Shown: in pieces, positions 58,572 to 64,000 of the stretch | Position numbering within the stretch: the first letter of the stretch is position 1 | How the letters are laid out: every line of letters starts with the position of its first letter | Assembly: GCF_018729255.1 (NCBI RefSeq) | Contig: NZ_CP076060.1 | Span: forward strand, 62,001 to 126,000 | DNA length: 64,000 bases | Direction: 5' to 3' | Source: Cupriavidus sp. EM10 | GTDB lineage: Bacteria; Pseudomonadota; Gammaproteobacteria; Burkholderiales; Burkholderiaceae | The notes under the pieces: model-generated | What the model was told of the DNA's origin: nothing | What the model saw: the letters and a program-made list of their open reading frames with translations, nothing else | The model's database searches: none | Program-made: the position numbers and the translations under genes

Positions 58572-59635
58572 ATGAGCGCTGTCCAATCCGCCCCCGCCCC
58601 TATACCCGGGCCGCCAGCCTGCCCCGGCTGCTGCGTGAACGTATCCTGATTCTCGATGGGGCGATGGGCACGATGATCCAGCGCTACAAGCTGGGCGAGG
58701 CCGAATATCGCGGCACGCGTTTCGCCGACCATCCGATCGACGTGAAGGGCAACAACGAACTGCTGCTGCTGACGCGTCCGCAGGTCATCAGCGAGATCCA
58801 CGAGCAGTACCTGGCCGCAGGCGCCGACCTGATCGAGACCAACACGTTCGGCGCCACGCGCGTGGCGCAGGAAGACTACAAGATGGCGTCGCTGGCGTAC
58901 GAGATGAACGTCGAGGCCGCGCGCCTGGCGCGGGCCGCCTGCGACAAGTACAGCACGCCCGACAAGCCGCGCTTCGTGGCCGGCGCCTTCGGCCCGACGC
59001 CGAAGACGGCCAGCATCAGCCCGGACGTCAACGACCCCGGCGCGCGCAACGTCACGTTCGAGGAACTGCGCGATTCGTACTACGAGCAGGGCAAGGCGCT
59101 GCTGGAAGGCGGCGCCGACGTGTTCCTGGTCGAGACGATCTTCGACACGCTCAACGCCAAGGCCGCGCTGTTTGCCATCGACCAGCTGTTCGAGGACACC
59201 GGCGAACGCGTGCCCGTGATGATCTCGGGCACCGTCACCGACGCCTCGGGCCGCATCCTGTCGGGCCAGACCGTGGAGGCGTTCTGGAACAGCCTGCGCC
59301 ATGCCAAGCCGGTGACGTTCGGCCTGAACTGCGCGCTGGGTGCGACGCTGATGCGCCCATACGTGGCCGAACTGGCCAAGGTATGCGACGCCGCGGTGTC
59401 GTGCTATCCGAACGCCGGCCTGCCGAATCCGATGAGCGACACGGGCTTCGACGAAACGCCCGAGGTCACCTCGGCGCTGGTGGAGGAGTTCGCCGCGTCG
59501 GGCCTGGTGAACCTGGTGGGCGGCTGCTGCGGCACCACGCCCGACCACATCGCGGCCATCGCCAAGCGGGTGGCCGACAAGGCGCCGCGCGCCTGGCCGG
59601 GCCAGTATCGCGAGGACGCCGAGCAGGCAGCCTGA
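58572..59635 (+). CDS. metH: Methionine synthase, homocysteine-binding part (frameshifted)
   Basis: The first of two genes that together encode cobalamin-dependent methionine synthase. ATG 58572 ([10 protein letters not shown]) loses frame; one extra C in the run at 58597-58600 joins [20 protein letters not shown] and the rest, giving about 354 residues. It is the homocysteine-binding barrel with [19 protein letters not shown] and zinc ligands Cys in GLNCALGA and in [15 protein letters not shown]. The split into two genes is normal in this bacterial group. Confidence 0.92.
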
Positions 59636-59671
59636 GACATCGCACGCACCGAGCATTAGAGAAGAGACACC

Positions 59672-62418
<2,747 letters not shown>

Positions 62419-62453
62419 GCAGCTTCGCCGCAGCTGTAAGCAGTTGCAATACA

Positions 62454-62488
62454 CGGGGCGCCGCGCGACAGCGGCGCCCCGTTTCTTT
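62454..62488 (+). terminator. Intrinsic terminator after metH
   Basis: Perfect 11-bp stem CGGGGCGCCGC (62454-62464) with GCGGCGCCCCG (62471-62481), followed by TTTCTTTT. Confidence 0.9.
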
Positions 62489-62746
62489 TCCGAGGCCACC
62501 TGTGCGCGATACCGTCAAGCCGGCCATTGAAACGTAAGGGAAATACGATGGATACGTGAGGCGGCACGACGTGTCAGGCATCGGCCCACAATGTTCGCAA
62601 TGTCTTCACGACTGCTTACAGAACCTGACAAGTGTTCACAGACCGGCACGGTTCGGCTCCATAGACTGGAACCCAGTTCACGTGACACCGCGTGAATGCC
62701 GCAGCGAATGTTTCGCTGTGGCGCATTCAGTAAAGGAGTCCCTCCC

Positions 62747-63112
62747 ATGAAGAAGCTGCTGATCTCCCTGTCCGCCCTGTCGATTGCCGCCGCCTCGTCG
62801 TTTGCGATGGCCCAAGGCACCGGTGCCACCGCTGGCACCCAGAACGGCGTCGGCGCATCGGTGAGCACCCCTGCCGCGGGCGGCTCGTTATCGGGCGGCA
62901 CGGCTGCCGGTGGCGCGGTTTCGCCAGGCGCGGCCGATAGCGGCGCCAAGGCAGACCTGGGCGCCAACGCGGACGCCGGCGCCAAGGGCAGCACCAAGAG
63001 CAAGCACGCCACCCACGCCAAGGCGAAATCGAAGTCGAAGAAGGGCGCCGATGAACTGGGCGCCAACGCAGCCCCGGGCGCCGGCGCCGACGCCGGGACG
63101 AAGATCCAGTAA
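62747..63112 (+). CDS. Small exported Ala/Gly/Lys-rich protein of unknown function
   Basis: A 121-residue protein with a clear signal peptide (MKKLLISLSALSIAAASSFA, cleavage after AMA) and a strong TAAAGGAG ribosome site, so it is very likely expressed. The mature part is low-complexity: Gly/Ala-rich, then a basic stretch (KSKHATHAKAKSKSKKG), with repeats of the form GANA/GAKAD. I do not recognise a family. The basic block might bind nucleic acid or cell-surface polyanions. It is monocistronic, flanked by the metH terminator and REP-like repeats. Confidence 0.75.
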   Translation: MKKLLISLSALSIAAASSFAMAQGTGATAGTQNGVGASVSTPAAGGSLSGGTAAGGAVSPGAADSGAKADLGANADAGAKGSTKSKHATHAKAKSKSKKGADELGANAAPGAGADAGTKIQ

Positions 63113-63470
63113 CGGCCAGCAGATTCTCGCCACTCCCTCCAGGTGTTCTCCCTCTCCCGCCCTGCGGGAGAGGGCAAAGCGGTTCCATCACCGTTAACCG
63201 GCAAGCAGAACCGCCGGGCCCTCACCCCAACCCCTCTCCCGCTCGCGGGAGAGGGGAGCTCCCTTCCCTCGGTGCATCCGCCGCACCGCAGCATTTTTCC
63301 CTTTCCCGGTTCCCCGATCCCGCCCCACCACAACCTTCACGCCCTGTCGCCGTGGCGCGTCATGTCAGCCTGACACCGACATCTTCGGCGTCGCGTCGGC
63401 ACTACAATGCAGAAAACCGGCCCGAAACGTGCTTAGGCAGGCGGGCCGCCCCCTCACCGTGGAGACACCG
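63113..63470. other. Intergenic region before the response-regulator gene
   Basis: About 360 bases without a gene. The first half holds two REP-like palindromes; the second half (63260-63470) should contain the promoter of the response regulator. No terminator with a T-tract is evident other than the REP-like hairpins. Confidence 0.5.
63150..63256. repeat. Pair of REP-like palindromes
   Basis: Unit 63150-63174 is CCCTCTCCCG, loop CCCTG, CGGGAGAGGG. Unit 63219-63256 is CCCTCACCCCAACCCCTCTC with a hairpin closing on GAGAGGGG. GGCAAGCAGAA precedes the second unit, as at 49877. They are the same family as those at 524-637 and 49746-49935. Confidence 0.8.
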
Positions 63471-64000
63471 ATGATCCGCGTCTTGATCGCCGACGATCAT
63501 GAGATCGTGCGCGCCGGTCTGCGCCAGTTCATTTCAGAGGAACCCGACATCAAGGTGACGGGCGAAGCCGCCAGCGGCGACGAAGTGATGGCGCAGTTGC
63601 GCGACAGCGAGTTCGACGTACTCGTGCTCGATATTTCCATGCCGGATCGCAACGGCATCGATGTGCTGAAGCTTATCCGGCAGCGGTTGCCCAACCTGCC
63701 GGTGCTGATCCTGTCCACCTATCCCGAAGACCAGTACGCGATCAACCTGATCCGTGCCGGCGCGTCGGGCTATCTGACCAAGGAATCGGCCCCGGACGAC
63801 CTGGTGAAGGCCATCCGCACGGTGGCCCAGGGCCGCCGTTACGTGAGCCCCACCGTGGCTGACTTGCTGATCGGCGGGCTCGACAAGCCGACCGAGCAGC
63901 CGGTGCACCAGACGCTATCCGAGCGCGAGTTCCAGATTTTCTGCAAACTGTCGCGCGGCCAGTCGGTCTCGGTGATCGCCGACGAACTGTTCCTGAGCGT
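63471..64000 (+). CDS. NarL/FixJ-type response regulator (3' truncated by window end)
   Basis: The first ~176 residues of a LuxR-type response regulator. The receiver domain has acidic residues in LIADDHEIVRAGL, phospho-acceptor Asp in VLVLDISMPDRNGIDV and Lys in GYLTKESAPDDL. The DNA-binding domain begins at LSEREFQIFCKLSRGQSVSV and is cut off by the window end. GGAG lies 7 bases before ATG 63471. The style matches GacA/UvrY-like regulators; its sensor kinase is not in the window. Confidence 0.92.
   Translation, partial: MIRVLIADDHEIVRAGLRQFISEEPDIKVTGEAASGDEVMAQLRDSEFDVLVLDISMPDRNGIDVLKLIRQRLPNLPVLILSTYPEDQYAINLIRAGASGYLTKESAPDDLVKAIRTVAQGRRYVSPTVADLLIGGLDKPTEQPVHQTLSEREFQIFCKLSRGQSVSVIADELFLS

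Overview
The window is about 64 kb of high-GC chromosomal DNA that looks like a betaproteobacterium of the Burkholderiaceae, most like the Cupriavidus/Ralstonia group. This rests on gene content and order (a two-gene methionine synthase, the polyhydroxybutyrate granule protein PhaM, gatCAB close to mreBCD-mrdA-rodA, DUF484-xerC, lipB-lipA) and is inference from recognised families; no database search was possible. Most genes are housekeeping, and two accessory loci stand out.

Layout. 1-4.2 kb: 3' part of the potassium-transport operon (kdpC-kdpD-kdpE). 4.3-17.4 kb: an unusual block in which three paralogous YadA-head-type repeat proteins, without signal peptide or membrane anchor, flank a Sel1-repeat protein and a three-gene amidoligase/transglutaminase cluster (transglutaminase-DUF2126, circularly permuted ATP-grasp fused to alpha-E, second transglutaminase). 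17.4-22.4 kb (minus): gatC, gatA, a lipoprotein, a dienelactone-hydrolase-like protein and gatB. 23.3-31.4 kb (plus): cell-shape genes mreBCD-mrdA-rodA, then DUF484-xerC. 31.4-34.9 kb: a GcvA-type LysR regulator divergent from a DUF2917 gene, then lipB-lipA. 34.9-36.7 kb (minus): a translationally coupled type VI secretion module, PAAR - Tae4-type amidase - predicted membrane immunity protein. 37.1-42.0 kb: 5-oxoproline module pxpBCA, DUF969, DUF979, pcp. 42.0-47.1 kb (minus): an Mla/Pqi-like lipid-transport operon with a VanZ-like gene. 47.2-49.7 kb: birA, coaX, SPOR protein. 50-54.5 kb (minus): rfaE2, a ferritin-like diiron protein, phaM, an enoyl-CoA hydratase and a FAH-family hydrolase. 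54.6-57.9 kb (plus): IclR regulator, DUF3108, alpha/beta hydrolase, DUF3567. 57.9-64 kb: rhodanese protein (minus), then metH in two genes, a small exported Ala/Lys-rich protein and a truncated NarL-type response regulator.

A technical point affects the whole annotation. Thirteen reading-frame breaks can each be repaired by adding one base to a short homopolymer run (kdpC, sel1 gene, gatC, mreC, DUF2917, tae4 twice, VanZ gene, coaX, rfaE2, ferritin-like gene, both metH genes). Several of these genes are normally essential and every change is in the same direction, so they are most simply read as base-calling errors. I annotate them as intact genes with a marked frameshift.

Two loci deserve most attention: the anchor-less head-repeat proteins around the amidoligase/transglutaminase cluster, which look like candidate substrates or partners of an uncharacterised protein- or peptide-modifying system, and the PAAR-Tae4-immunity cassette, whose predicted immunity protein is a three-helix membrane protein. 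Short palindromic REP-like elements recur at 0.5, 49.8 and 63.2 kb.
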